This document shows positions 35,751 through 47,483 of a stretch of 64,000 nucleotides of DNA, in pieces (position 1 is the first letter of the stretch; each line of letters starts with the position of its first letter). The position numbers and the translations under genes are program-made. Origin of the DNA: Phytophthora colocasiae (Eukaryota; Oomycota; Peronosporomycetes; Peronosporales; Peronosporaceae); contig JAGKQI010000104.1 of assembly GCA_018806915.1 (NCBI GenBank), forward strand, positions 558,001-622,000, in the 5' to 3' direction. Below the pieces are notes generated by a model, which was not told the origin of the DNA, did not search any database, and was given only the letters and a program-made list of their open reading frames with translations.

Positions 35751-37766
35751 ATGACAGACTACAGCCCCGTGACCGGGTCGCCACTGACAGGGACCCCGTT
35801 GACGCCTCGCTCGCTCTCCAGTTTCGGGTCCTCGAACGGGTCAGAGGGCACCGACAGTGATGCCGATCCTGTCGAAATAGCTACGGAAATGTGCGTTAAG
35901 GAGCGTGAACGCCTCACGACGGTGGCTAAACGCATGACCGAGAGCCTCCTGGAAGCTACCGACCTGCTCGGTGGGATCCCATGGGGATTGGTGCACGAAA
36001 AGCACGGTATCTCGCTCTTTCGTGCTGATGCCACTAACAGCGGCACAAACGTGCCCTGCAATGTCCACGCTGTGTGCAAGTTCGCGTGCAACATCGAAGA
36101 TGTCGCGGCGTCGCTTATTACGCCGACCACCGCGTCGTACAAGCAGATGATGACCATGCTGTCCTCGGATTTCCTGGATGGAGCCGTGGTGCAGAACATC
36201 GTGGAGCCGACGCCGACTAACCCGCACCGCTACGTCGCCCTCAAGTGGGCGGCCTTTAAGAGCTCAGGCACATTCGCTAAGGATCGCGACATGCTCATGC
36301 TCGAGTATGTGGACATGATTGAGGATGCCCAAGGACAGATGACTGCTTTCCGCATCATGGAATCCGTGGATGCACCGGCGGGGTTCGAACAGTACGCTGA
36401 GTCGCCCAAGTTTAAGCGCGACCTCGTTCCATTGATGGGCTTCATGTATCACTCGACAAAGCGCTCCGGAGAACTACGCATGACGTACACATGCAACTTC
36501 GACAACGGCGACCTCCCTGCCTTTATAGCCAACTCGGCTATCCAGTCGCACGTGGAAAAATGCATCAATGGCATTCTCAAATACACCGAGAACTTTCGCG
36601 TTGGTCGCGAGGAGATCGTTCTTCCCCAACAGGTCGTTCCTATGAGCGAGCAAGACCACTGCAAGATTTGCGCCAAGAAGTTTTGTGTACGTCGCCGCCG
36701 CTACAACTGCCTCAAGTGTGGTGAGGTGTGCTGCAGTTCATGCAGTTCAGTGCGCAGCGCACATGTGCCGGATATCGGAGAGCGACAGCTTCGAGTCTGC
36801 ACAGCGTGCGTCATCGAAGCGCGTCAGTCGTCACGCAACGGCAAGGACTCGCCAAACACAAACACTTCGTCGCTTAGCTCGACTACCAGCAGCAACCAGT
36901 TCTTCTCCGACTCGAACGAAAGCTCTCCCATTCTAGGCCGAGCAAAGAGCTTTTCGATCACTAAAAATGAACCAAATCGATCCGTGGCCCCGAAGCGCCG
37001 GTCGTACGACGATCTTCTAGACCCGGTGCGTTCCCGACTCATCGAATACAAGACGTTCTCGTCAGGCACCGAAGAGGGGCACAGTTTCGATTCAACAGGC
37101 TCAGCTGTTGGTGTGCCCAAAGCCAGCTTTCCAAGCCGTTCTTTCAGCGATGGCCTCGTCATGCGCAACAGGGCACTCTTCGCAGCTAAGCGCCGAGGCA
37201 GTCCTGCAGACCTGGCCATCTCGATTGAGGCCTTCCGGTTGCGCCAAATGCGCATGGGGAACGCAGAGCAGCAAAACGAGGATATTCTGGACGAGAATGA
37301 CCACACGGATGACGAATCTACCGCTTCGTCTTCATCTGTGTCACCTACATATTCGATCACAAGAGCGTCTCCTATGCACAGGCGTGCATCACCTCCAACT
37401 CTTCACCCTGGTCGTCTTCGCATCCAAGTCAACCACGACACCAACCAGGAATCACCGGTGGGCGACGGGGAGGAGAAGTTCGAATTCAACGAGGCGATGG
37501 CTCGCTCCAAGGACATCATTATGGCGGCCAATTACGCGAACAGTTTGGCGCAACAAGCTCGAAAGCTGTCACACTTCCGCGTGGTGGCGCTGCAGCAGGA
37601 GCACGAATTCATGGCGCCCATGCTTCGTGATGGTGGCGACAAGAGCAATAACAACAACAACAACAAGAACAATAGTCCAGTGGTACGTCGTCGACCGCGC
37701 CACCGCCGTCACGGCAGCGATTTCGAGTTGGCTCAGGGCGTGGGTGCCGTGCTGTACTCGAACTAA
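35751..37766 (+). CDS. START-like plus FYVE zinc finger protein
   Basis: A single-exon gene of 671 residues. Residues about 80-295 form a START-like lipid-binding domain (GIPWGLVHEKHGISLF; YVALKWAAFKSSG; RDMLMLEYVDM; MGFMYHSTKRSGELRMTY). Residues about 305-365 form a FYVE-type zinc finger with paired cysteines (CKICAKKFCVRRRRYNCLKC, then CSSCSS and VCTACV). The basic patch is RRRRYNC rather than the classical R(R/K)HHCR, so phosphoinositide specificity may differ. The C-terminal 300 residues are Ser- and Asn-rich and probably disordered. START-FYVE proteins form a large family in oomycetes; a membrane or endosomal lipid role is inferred. Strong GC-ending codon preference contrasts with the giant gene next door. 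Confidence 0.9.
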   Translation: MTDYSPVTGSPLTGTPLTPRSLSSFGSSNGSEGTDSDADPVEIATEMCVKERERLTTVAKRMTESLLEATDLLGGIPWGLVHEKHGISLFRADATNSGTNVPCNVHAVCKFACNIEDVAASLITPTTASYKQMMTMLSSDFLDGAVVQNIVEPTPTNPHRYVALKWAAFKSSGTFAKDRDMLMLEYVDMIEDAQGQMTAFRIMESVDAPAGFEQYAESPKFKRDLVPLMGFMYHSTKRSGELRMTYTCNFDNGDLPAFIANSAIQSHVEKCINGILKYTENFRVGREEIVLPQQVVPMSEQDHCKICAKKFCVRRRRYNCLKCGEVCCSSCSSVRSAHVPDIGERQLRVCTACVIEARQSSRNGKDSPNTNTSSLSSTTSSNQFFSDSNESSPILGRAKSFSITKNEPNRSVAPKRRSYDDLLDPVRSRLIEYKTFSSGTEEGHSFDSTGSAVGVPKASFPSRSFSDGLVMRNRALFAAKRRGSPADLAISIEAFRLRQMRMGNAEQQNEDILDENDHTDDESTASSSSVSPTYSITRASPMHRRASPPTLHPGRLRIQVNHDTNQESPVGDGEEKFEFNEAMARSKDIIMAANYANSLAQQARKLSHFRVVALQQEHEFMAPMLRDGGDKSNNNNNNKNNSPVVRRRPRHRRHGSDFELAQGVGAVLYSN

Positions 37767-38528
37767 ACAAAGGCGCTGTCCGCTCCAACGTGTTGGAAGA
37801 ATATGATGACGGCGACGAAAAACCAAGTATCAAGACGCACGTTGCGGCCGGCCGTGAACTAGTTAGTGGTGAAGTAGTGTAAAAAAATATTGCGCGGCCG
37901 CAACAAGTGCAGATGTGAGTCAGTCAGTATGTGGACGAGAAGCATGTACACGGAGATAACGGAGAAACCACGGCTCTTAAGTGAACTTGCATTATTAGTA
38001 TCGTAGTAATCGGAAAAGCTTAACATGGGAATTGAGCAGCTTCACAGCACTCAACATTCAGAGTTGAAGTCTCCGTTGGCATTCACAACTCCCAAAGAAA
38101 CACACTCCAGACGGTGTGCAACTTCAATTCTGCTTGGGGTCAAGACTTGAACACGGTCTATGTCAGCAGGATTTGCGATTGACAAGGCATGGCGCCACGC
38201 ACTTGCTTAAGCACCAAGCTCTTACGCTGCCTTCCCTCGTTGGTGTATCATCAGAGCTGTGTGGCAAATGCGGTCACGTTGGGCGTTTACATATTCAGCC
38301 GGTATTAATGGGGTCGCAAAGCTAACGAGACTGTTTCTAGAGATAAGCTTCGATGCCTGCCGGGTTCTGATGCATAGCGCAATCAACCATGATGCTTGCA
38401 GCGAGCTGAAATAGAGAGGATATACAGGGCGACGCAGCGCAGCTTCTACCGCTTGTCAAGGCGCTTTGTCCTGAAGAGGAGTTATGGTCCTCTCGCCGCT
38501 TCTGCAACCTCCACACTGCACTAAGAGC
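37767..38528. other. Intergenic region between convergent genes
   Basis: About 760 bp between two stop codons. It holds a small hairpin at 37841-37904. Short open frames around 38024-38325 change frame repeatedly (MGIEQLHSTQHSELK, then CGKCGHVG in another frame). They may be UTR or a decayed gene. I do not call a gene. Confidence 0.5.
37841..37904. repeat. GC-rich inverted repeat downstream of the START-FYVE gene
   Basis: GTTGCGGCCG at 37841-37850 is inverted at 37895-37904 around an AT-rich loop. Its position about 75 bp after the stop codon suggests a 3' UTR hairpin. Confidence 0.55.
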
Positions 38529-39831
38529 TTACTGCTGGGGCTTGCCGTTGTACAGGCTCTTGGCGTAGTCAGGGAAACGGATGAAGGGAGGGTATTCGTT
38601 GTTGCCCTTGCCGTCAGAGTACACGTCAACGAACGCCGAAGCCTCGTCGGGCTTGCCCGAAGCCTTGGCCTCCTTGGTGGCCTTGACGACCTCAGCGCGC
38701 ACCTTCTTCTCAATCTCCTTAATCTCGTCAGCAGTGGCGAGCTCAGCCTCAATCATGCGCTTCTTCACCAGCTCAATGGGGTCGCGCGAGGCACGCATCT
38801 GCGAAATCTCGTCACGGTTACGGTACGTCACACCAGGGTCCGACATAGAGTGACCGTGGTAACGGTACGTGTTCATCTCCACGAAGATCGGGCCCTTGCC
38901 CGATCCGCACCAGTTCTTCAGGAACTTGGTGCACTCACGCACGGCAAGCACATCGTTACCGTCGCACTTAATACCAGGGATCTTGTTGCCCATGGTGTAG
39001 TACTCCGTGTTGTTGGACGAACGCGCAGCGGACGTGCCCATACCGTAGTGGTTGTTCTCAATGCAGAAGATCACAGGGAGCTTCCACAAAGCAGCCATGT
39101 TGGCAGCCTCGAAGACCTGGCCCTGGTTGGAGGCACCGTCACCGAACATGGTGATGGCGCACGGCATCAGGCCCTCACCGTTGTGGTTGTACTTGCTGGC
39201 AAAGGCCAGACCCGCGCCAACGGGCACCTGGGCGCCGACAATACCCTGTCCACCGTAGAAGTTCTCCTTCTTGTTGTAGAAGTGCATGGAGCCACCCTTA
39301 CCGCCAGTAGCGCCAGAAGCCATGCCAAACAGCTCGGCCAGGACGTCCTTGACCTCGGCACCACGAGCAAGCATGATGCAGTGATTACGGTATGAAGTAA
39401 TCCACGAGTCCTTGCGGTCCAGAGCGGCCTCAACACCAGTAGCAACAGCCTCCTGGCCGTCGTACAAGTGGCAGAAACCGCGGATGGTACGCGCCTTGTA
39501 CTCATTGTCGTTAGTGATCTCCATACGACGCATCGTGTACATGAGCTTGTAGTAGCCCAGCATCTCCTCGCGGTTGGTCACGGCGAACTCGGCCGGGCCC
39601 TCCTCGAGACCTGCGCATTTTGATAAAAGGAAATCAAATGACCATCACTCTGCATTAGATTTTCAATCATAATTATATGAAGATCCGTTGCACAAACGTA
39701 CGGTGCAGCTCGAAAGGGGTGGCAAAGTCGAACTTGGCCTCGCCCGAGGCGTTAGCAGCGGCGCTGAAGGCGCGCGTAGCAGGCGCGGCCTTGCGGGCCA
39801 GCGCGGCGGTCGAGCGGCGAAGCATCATCAT
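38529..39831 (-). CDS. PDHA1: Pyruvate dehydrogenase E1 component subunit alpha, mitochondrial
   Basis: 403 residues from two exons, 39831-39702 and 39610-38529, with a 91-nt phase-1 intron. The first exon is an Arg/Ala-rich mitochondrial presequence (MMMLRRSTAALARKAAPATR). The mature protein carries the thiamine diphosphate motif, beginning GDGASNQGQVFEAANMAALW and ending CIENN. It also has the phosphorylation loop YRYHGHSMSDPGVTYRNRDE. The first regulated Ser is kept, while the second site (Ser in mammals, VSYR) is Thr here. The enzyme oxidatively decarboxylates pyruvate as part of the E1 heterotetramer in the mitochondrial matrix. Three ATG codons in a row open the frame; the first is used here. 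The frame on the opposite strand is only its shadow. Confidence 0.97.
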
Positions 39832-40367
39832 CCTGAAACGTTCGGACCTGAAGGGTGCTTGGAGGAGGATTGGAGAGTGAGTCCAAGCAGCGTTCGATAC
39901 CCGCCCGTTGGATACTCACTTAGGTACGATTTCCCCTTCTTCTCGACCAATGACGTCGGATCAAATCATCCACAATGTGCACTCATCGAGATGATGGATG
40001 AAGCTTTTTAGCAAGTCTTGACGTCGTTTTACATGCAAAATGCTTGTCTTAAGCTGGTAGCTTTTAAAAAGAGACGATAGAGAAGATATACATGTATACA
40101 GAGGCAGAAGTGTTCTTGCTGCAGTATGGAAGCGGTTGTCTGTGTCCATGCCCGACGCCATGTCGACGATCTGAGGCTGCCATCGCGATGGGAAGATCAA
40201 ATACACTTGCTCTTTGTATGGTGATCAGCATAGACGCCACGTTTTTAAGACCGAAAGATTGGATGAAAGTCCTCAGGTTATCCATTATATTTTCATCCAA
40301 TCCAATTAATTATTTTGAACTGGTACTAGGTACCAGTCTATTAGCTACAATCAATCCATTCCCAAGT
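39832..40367. other. Divergent intergenic region between PDH E1 alpha and Sad1/USP39
   Basis: About 540 bp between divergent start codons. No credible gene or repeat was seen. An open frame runs into the USP39 start from upstream, but it has no family similarity and lies before the first sensible ATG. Confidence 0.5.
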
Positions 40368-42323
40368 ATGCCCGCCACCAAGCGTAAGGCAGAGGCCGAT
40401 ACTGACGGCCCTGCAGCCGCTAAGCGCCGTAAATGCCCGTACCTGGACACAATCAACCACCAGCTGCTTGACTTTGACTTTGAGAAGGTCTGCTCCATCA
40501 GTCTCTCGGATCAGAATGTGTACGCGTGTCTGGTGTGCGGCAAGTACTTCAAGGGCCGCGGCCGCAACACGCACGCCTTCACCCACTCGGTGCAGAATAG
40601 CCATCACGTGTTTATTAACCTGCAGACAGACCGCATCTACTGTCTACCAGACAACTACGAGGTGGTGGATAACACGCTCAAACCTGTACAAGATGCGTTG
40701 CGTCCGAGCTTCGAGACTGGGCAGATCACTAAGCTGGATCAGAACCGCATCTTGGCACAAGACGCCTTCGGAGTTTCGTATCTGCCTGGGTTCATTGGGT
40801 TAAATAACCTCAAGCACACGGACTATATCAATGTGGTGGTTCAGGCGTTGGCTCATGTGCCACCGCTACGGGACTTCTTCTTGACCAACAAGATGGGAAA
40901 AATTAAATCCAAGCTCGTATTGCGCTTCGGAGAGCTGTTGCGGAAGATGTGGAGTCCGCACAACTTTAAGAACACGGTACGCATTGAGGCTGTGCTGTTT
41001 CTGTTGATTGCTGTTGTTAGACTGAATTTAATGTGGTTATGATGGCTACAGATCAGTCCACATGAACTGGTGCAGGAGATCTCGGTTAGCAGCAAAAAGA
41101 GATTCCATGTTGGGACGCAGAACGAGAGTGTCGATCTGTTAGCTTGGCTGCTGAATGAGCTACACAGGGTACGATAATTAATTAATTGTTGGATTAATAG
41201 CGATAAAACTAATGCTGTGTTGTAATTTTCAGGGACTTGGTGGATCGCACAAGCCGGGTAGTAGCATCATTCACAAGTGTTTCCAGGGCTTTGTTGAAGT
41301 TTGCACGGATGATGAAACAAAAGCTGTGTCGGCGGATCCAACAGAGCGCGAATCGGCTACCTCCACTACAGTCTCACCGTTCTTGTAAGAAATACAGCTT
41401 GATGTAGTTGTCCATGCTTAATTGCGATCGACTAATTTTTCTTTGCTCATAGGATGATGGCGCTGGACTTACCATCAACGCCACTTTTCAAGGATTCTCA
41501 AGGCGGAAACATTATTCCTCAGGTACGCTTTTAATCTGTTGGCGTTCTTTAATTTGGACATTACTTAATATTGCTGCGTAGATTCCGTTATTCACAGTTC
41601 TCGAAAAGTATGATGGATCACACGTAACGCATGTGCTTCAAGGCTCTCATCGGCTGAAGAAGACGTACCGCATTGAATCGCTGCCTGCGTACCTGATTTT
41701 CCACGTAAAGCGCTTCACTCGAAACAACTTCTTCATTGAGAAGAACCCTACGATTGTAAACTTCCCAGTCAAGAATCTGGAGCTGCGGGATTACTTAAAG
41801 CTGGATCAAGATCTCCCGACGGCGGAAGAGCTTCACAAAAAATCGATTTCGGAGTTGCGATCTCTTCTGCGCCAGCATAACAAGTCGACTGAGGATTGTG
41901 TTGAGAAGACCGACTTAGTTGAGAAAGTCTTGAGTGTTACACTGCCATCCACCAAGTACGGTGTCTTGATTTGTGCCATTACTGAAGAAGACTTGTCTAA
42001 CGCAGCGAGTTTTGTGTGAGCAGGTACAACTTGATTGCGAATATCTGCCACGATAGCCCAGCGACAACTGGCCAAGAGGCAGCACTTCAAACGAATCCGT
42101 TGACGGAGGGCAGCTTTCGTGTCCATGTTCAGAATAGAGTACGTGACTTGGAGATATGGTGTACAGATCAACAGCAAGCTAACGACTAATGTGTTCATGA
42201 AATTATTCTGATCAGGCAACCGAGCAGTGGTACGAAATTCAAGATTTGCACGTCCAGGAAACGATGCCACAGCTTATCGGCGTGTCTGAGTCGTACCTGA
42301 TGATTTACGAGCGGAAGGCGTAA
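40368..42323 (+). CDS. USP39: Splicing factor Sad1/USP39 (inactive ubiquitin protease fold)
   Basis: 514 residues from seven exons: 40368-40976, 41052-41168, 41233-41384, 41453-41522, 41582-41955, 42024-42138 and 42216-42323. All phases agree. A basic N-terminus (KRKAEADTDGPAAAKRRK) precedes a ZnF-UBP domain (YACLVCGKYFKGRGRNTHAF, HHVFINL). The USP fold follows with GFIGLNNLKHTDYINVVVQA, where the catalytic Cys of active USPs is replaced by Asp, as in USP39. The last exons restore YNLIANICHDS, then WYEIQDLHV and SESYLMIYERK. Sad1/USP39 works in assembly of the U4/U6.U5 tri-snRNP in the nucleus and is catalytically inactive. Confidence 0.95.
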
Positions 42324-42358
42324 ACAACTTTGAAAAATACAGCCGCGAAACACGCTCG

Positions 42359-44218
<1,860 letters not shown>

Positions 44219-44261
44219 TCTAGATACATTTCGGAGTCCTTAACGAAACGAAAGGCACAAA
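44219..44261. promoter_or_regulatory. 43-bp bidirectional start region between spastin-like and EF-P genes
   Basis: Only 43 bp separate the two divergent ATG codons. Core promoters of both genes must overlap this gap or extend into the neighbouring coding sequence. No named promoter motif is claimed. Confidence 0.6.
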
Positions 44262-45196
44262 ATGCTGCAGCGAGCTATCGCTCAGATCGCGCGTGCGACG
44301 GCGCCTGCCCGCGGATACGGTGTGCGCTTCGCCACGATCAATGGTAACGATAGTATTCATCACGTAATAATCTACAAAATGATACCCATATTGCCGTCTA
44401 ACTCCATAAATTGGCAATGGTACGCTTCATTGAACAGGCAACCAGGTGCGCGCTGGCATGGCGCTCGAGATCGACGGGAAAATCTACCGTGTAGGCAAGA
44501 ACCAGCACGTGAAGCCCGGCAAAGGTGGAGCCTACGTCCAGGTGCGCTCAATCGTTGCGCTTTCCCAGGCAAAAACTTGTGCAGCATAGACTGATAAATA
44601 AGTGTTCGAAAATGTGTCAATCAATGCAGGCCGAGCTCAAGGAGATCAAGACTGGATCCAAGATGAACCGTCGCTTCCGAGCTGCAGAGTCGGTGAACAA
44701 GGCGCCACTGGGCCCCGATGAGGCGTACCAGTTCTTGTATTACAATGGAGACCACCTCGTCGTCATGCACAACGGAAACTTCGAGCAGGTACGGACGCCA
44801 GTGTTGAAGCTATTGGATCCAAGATTAACGAAAGAATTTTGTGCAGATGGAGATTGAGCGTGACCTGTTCTCGGGCCGTCAGCTGGAGTTCCTTGCGGAG
44901 GGTATGACGCTTTCACTGCAGATCATCGAAGGCGACGTGCTGTGGGCCAACATGCCTGAGCACGTGTTGCTCGAAGTGACGGTGGGTCGTTTCCTTTTCC
45001 TGTTACAGTGAGTTTCCAATGCTGACCCATTTCTTTTTTTCAGAAAACGACCCCGAAGGGTGTGGCGGATACGGCGTTGAGTGTCAAGGACGCGACGCTT
45101 GAGAATGGAGCTGTGGTCAAGGTGCCGCTCTTCATCGAGATCGGCAACAAGGTCAAGGTGTCTACTGAGGACGGGGCGTACGTCGACAAGCTCTAA
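44262..45196 (+). CDS. efp: Mitochondrial elongation factor P
   Basis: 210 residues from five exons: 44262-44343, 44438-44541, 44630-44788, 44847-44981 and 45044-45196. The first exon is a basic presequence (MLQRAIAQIARATAPARGYG), so the product probably enters mitochondria. The bacterial-type EF-P body follows: RAGMALEIDGKIY, then the loop HVKPGKGGAYVQ containing the Lys that is modified in many bacteria, then AELKEIKTGSKMNRRFRAAE, then YQFLYYNGDHLVVM and an OB domain ending GAYVDKL. EF-P relieves ribosome stalling at prolines. Two introns sit between family blocks. Confidence 0.93.
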
Positions 45197-45885
45197 GTTG
45201 CACCACAAGCAGAAGAGGCATCCAGTATCCCAGTGTGAATTTGACAAATGATCTGGACAACGGTTGGTCAGATTGAGGGCACTGCGGGTAGTTTCTTTCG
45301 ACTTGTTACGTTTTGACCAGCTACGCTCATCGGAATGCCGCCAGTGCTACTGGCAGGCCGTAAATGAGCGCACGCATGGCTGATGACACGAGTGATCCAC
45401 GTGTCCAATGTATCAGCAATGCGTCGATGCAGATTCGGCGAAAGCGCCGGAAGTTACAGCGTAACTGTAGGCATGTGTCGTCACGTCCTCATGCGGCCTC
45501 GCCGCCAATCGTTGAAGATCTTGGATGGAGACATCTTCGCCTAGCCGTTTCGCCAAAAATCCTGACCCGGACACCGTCGCATGCTCTGGTCAGGACGGTG
45601 AAGGCCGCATCATTGTGTCTGCCTTGGTGGCAAAGTCTAGCGTGACGGAAGAGGGCGTCGCATAGTTAACGAGGTCAAGTCTTCAGCTTGGTGCCGTTAG
45701 TCGAAGATCGCTTGGTGATCCCGTGAAAAAAATCGAGCTGGGCTCCGTTCCGGCCGGGGCTGTGCACAGCTTGCGAGGGACTCATCCCTGCGACCTTTTG
45801 CACTGCAGTGCGCGTCTGCCCCACGCCTGTGTCATTCATCCTTTGGTCCGGTCCAACGCACCCGACAGCTTTTCAACTGCAAGAA
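45197..45885. other. Intergenic region, no gene seen
   Basis: About 690 bp between two co-oriented genes. A 93-codon open frame at 45364-45645 has no recognisable domain and a basic, low-complexity composition. I treat it as chance. The region should hold the end of the EF-P transcript and the promoter of the endosulfine-like gene. Confidence 0.5.
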
Positions 45886-46338
45886 ATGGCCAATTCCACT
45901 GGCAAGGCCGCTCCGCCGTCGGCCGAGCACCAGCACCAGCCCACGGGAGACTGTGCGCACGCTGTAGCTTCCACAATAATCCAGCGCCACCACGACAACC
46001 GCCAGCGCTTTGACTCGGCTGACTACGAGATGGGACAACGCGCGTCGACGCCCTGCGCTGGCTGCACGTGCGGCAAATGCTCTCCGACGGACCTGGAGCG
46101 AGAACCCGAACCCGGTACAGCTGAAGCTCGCGACCAGCTCCGATGCCTGCCACTACAGCGCTTCGACTCGGCCGACTGGGCCCTGCAGGAACAGCGCGCG
46201 CAGCAGTGTCCGCAGACCGACGACTCCCCCGCGACTGAGCCGACCAACGTTGCACAGATGCTCATGGACCGACATGGACTCAAGACATGTGCACTGGTGG
46301 GACCGACTCCCGTCAAGAATGATGCAGATAAGGCGTAA
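45886..46338 (+). CDS. Small protein with two endosulfine-like FDSAD motifs
   Basis: A single-exon frame of 150 residues from the ATG at 45886. It contains two copies of an endosulfine/ARPP-19-like signature about 50 residues apart: QRFDSADYEMGQ (near 46005-46030) and QRFDSADWALQEQ (near 46158-46185). In animals and yeast, FDSGDY is phosphorylated by Greatwall/Rim15 and then blocks PP2A-B55. Between the copies is a Cys-rich patch (CAGCTCGKC). The C-terminus (VAQMLMDRHGLKTCALVGPT) is unfamiliar. Gly is replaced by Ala in both copies, and Tyr by Trp in the second. The functional assignment is by motif only. Confidence 0.7.
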   Translation: MANSTGKAAPPSAEHQHQPTGDCAHAVASTIIQRHHDNRQRFDSADYEMGQRASTPCAGCTCGKCSPTDLEREPEPGTAEARDQLRCLPLQRFDSADWALQEQRAQQCPQTDDSPATEPTNVAQMLMDRHGLKTCALVGPTPVKNDADKA

Positions 46339-46748
46339 GCCTAAAGGAACGACAGCTTTCTTGTAGTTACTACCCCCTCGTACATGGTAAAATAAATTGC
46401 ACTTGTCTCCTGTGCGGCAAATAAGTCGGTGGCTCATCTGCACAGGAACAGTTATGATTCCTAACGACAGCCTTCCCGACTTGGAATCCCAAGCTACGTC
46501 CTGGACGTCGTCCGAGTCGGACGGCACCACTGCATCTCACGAGTGCTGCGGGTCAAATACACGCGAAAGATCACTTACGCCAGCCAACGCGCATTAGCCT
46601 TTCCGAAGGTGCCAAGTGTCCAAGTGTCCATCAAAGCTTAACTTCTGCGTCCACAACGGGAGGTCTTGCACTGGTTCTGGCCGTCCAACGCTCCGCCTTT
46701 GATCGTCCAGAAGATCTTCACGACAGTCTGGCTTAAACCTCCATTGCC
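46339..46748. other. Intergenic region, no gene seen
   Basis: About 410 bp, probably the 3' UTR of the endosulfine-like gene (AATAAA-type sequence near 46390) and the promoter of the next gene. Open frames on both strands are short and unstructured. Confidence 0.5.
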
Positions 46749-47420
46749 ATGTTAGACTCGTTGAGGAAGCACGCAGTAGGTAGGTGATCCTCTGCACGTG
46801 ACGACGGCTCAATTAATAACCTTGCTGCAGTGATCCTTGTGGCCATCCTGTTCGCCACGTATCGCCTTTCACGGCTCGAGAATGAACGCGGACGACGCGG
46901 AGTAACCATCGAGCAGGACGTACGTGCTGTGTGGTTATTCGTCCAAGTGATGGGACGGGATCTGACGCCATACAGTTTGAGAACGTTGTAGGCTTCCTCC
47001 ATCGCCAACTGGACCCCAAGTACCGCGTTCTCCGAATTGCACCACCGCCGCATTCCATGATCAAACTGCATGCGATGGTGATCAATGGAGGATTCGCCAT
47101 CCCACATGTGGGTACGAGGCTGCTGTGTATCTTCGCGTGAATCTGGATATCCATTCAATGTACACGTTGTTGCAGAAGCTGAAGTGTTCGTGGATCAGCA
47201 ACTTGCACTTGATCAACGCAAACATGCACGACGAGACCGCCAGCTTGTACCGCCTGTACGCTTTCGAGTATTTGATGCAGACGCGATGATGCCGATAGCG
47301 AAGGTGCTTTGCAGTTCTCGTTCTTGTGATTTCATCTCTAAGGTAAATTTTCTTCTTGCGTAGATTCTGCAGCAGCAAGGACTCGTCGCCACCTACGAAC
47401 AAGGATACCAACCTAAGTAA
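46749..47420 (+). CDS. Unrecognised 146-residue membrane-anchored protein, five exons
   Basis: Five short exons splice cleanly: 46749-46779, 46831-46919, 46976-47111, 47176-47303 and 47364-47420. Introns are 51-64 nt, GT-AG, with matching phases. The protein starts with MLDSLRKHAVVILVAILFAT, a single N-terminal membrane anchor, followed by a basic stretch (YRLSRLENERGRRG). A soluble domain follows (FENVVGFLHRQLDPKYRVLR; MIKLHAMVINGGFAIPHV; RDRQLVPPVRFRVFDADAMM). It ends ILQQQGLVATYEQGYQPK. I do not recognise the family. The type of membrane (for example mitochondrial or ER) cannot be decided. It ends 63 bp from the convergent PP2C gene. Confidence 0.75.
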
Positions 47421-47483
47421 CTCACAGGTTAAACATGTCGATCTCCTCTTCAGATCCACCCGTCGTTTTAAGCTTGGCCGCTT

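Noticed and set aside
35841..37360. Long minus-strand frames opposite the START-FYVE gene (128 and 178 codons)
   Set aside because: They are shadows of a GC-rich coding exon; START and FYVE motifs are on the plus strand.
38024..38325. Possible small gene with a CGKCGHVG zinc-like motif
   Set aside because: The coding-like signal changes frame and no splice solution was found. It may be UTR or a relic, so it is mentioned only in the intergenic entry.
38484..39395. 303-codon open frame on the + strand
   Set aside because: It lies antisense to PDH E1 alpha. It is an artefact of strong G/C third-position bias, and its Val/Leu/His-rich composition matches no family.
45836..46530. Several minus-strand open frames opposite the endosulfine-like gene
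   Set aside because: They are Arg/Ser/Gly-rich shadow frames with no domain. The plus strand carries the FDSAD motifs and a sensible start.
46733..47158. 141-codon minus-strand open frame
   Set aside because: It overlaps the spliced five-exon plus-strand gene. Its composition is not protein-like, while the plus-strand exons have consistent splice sites.
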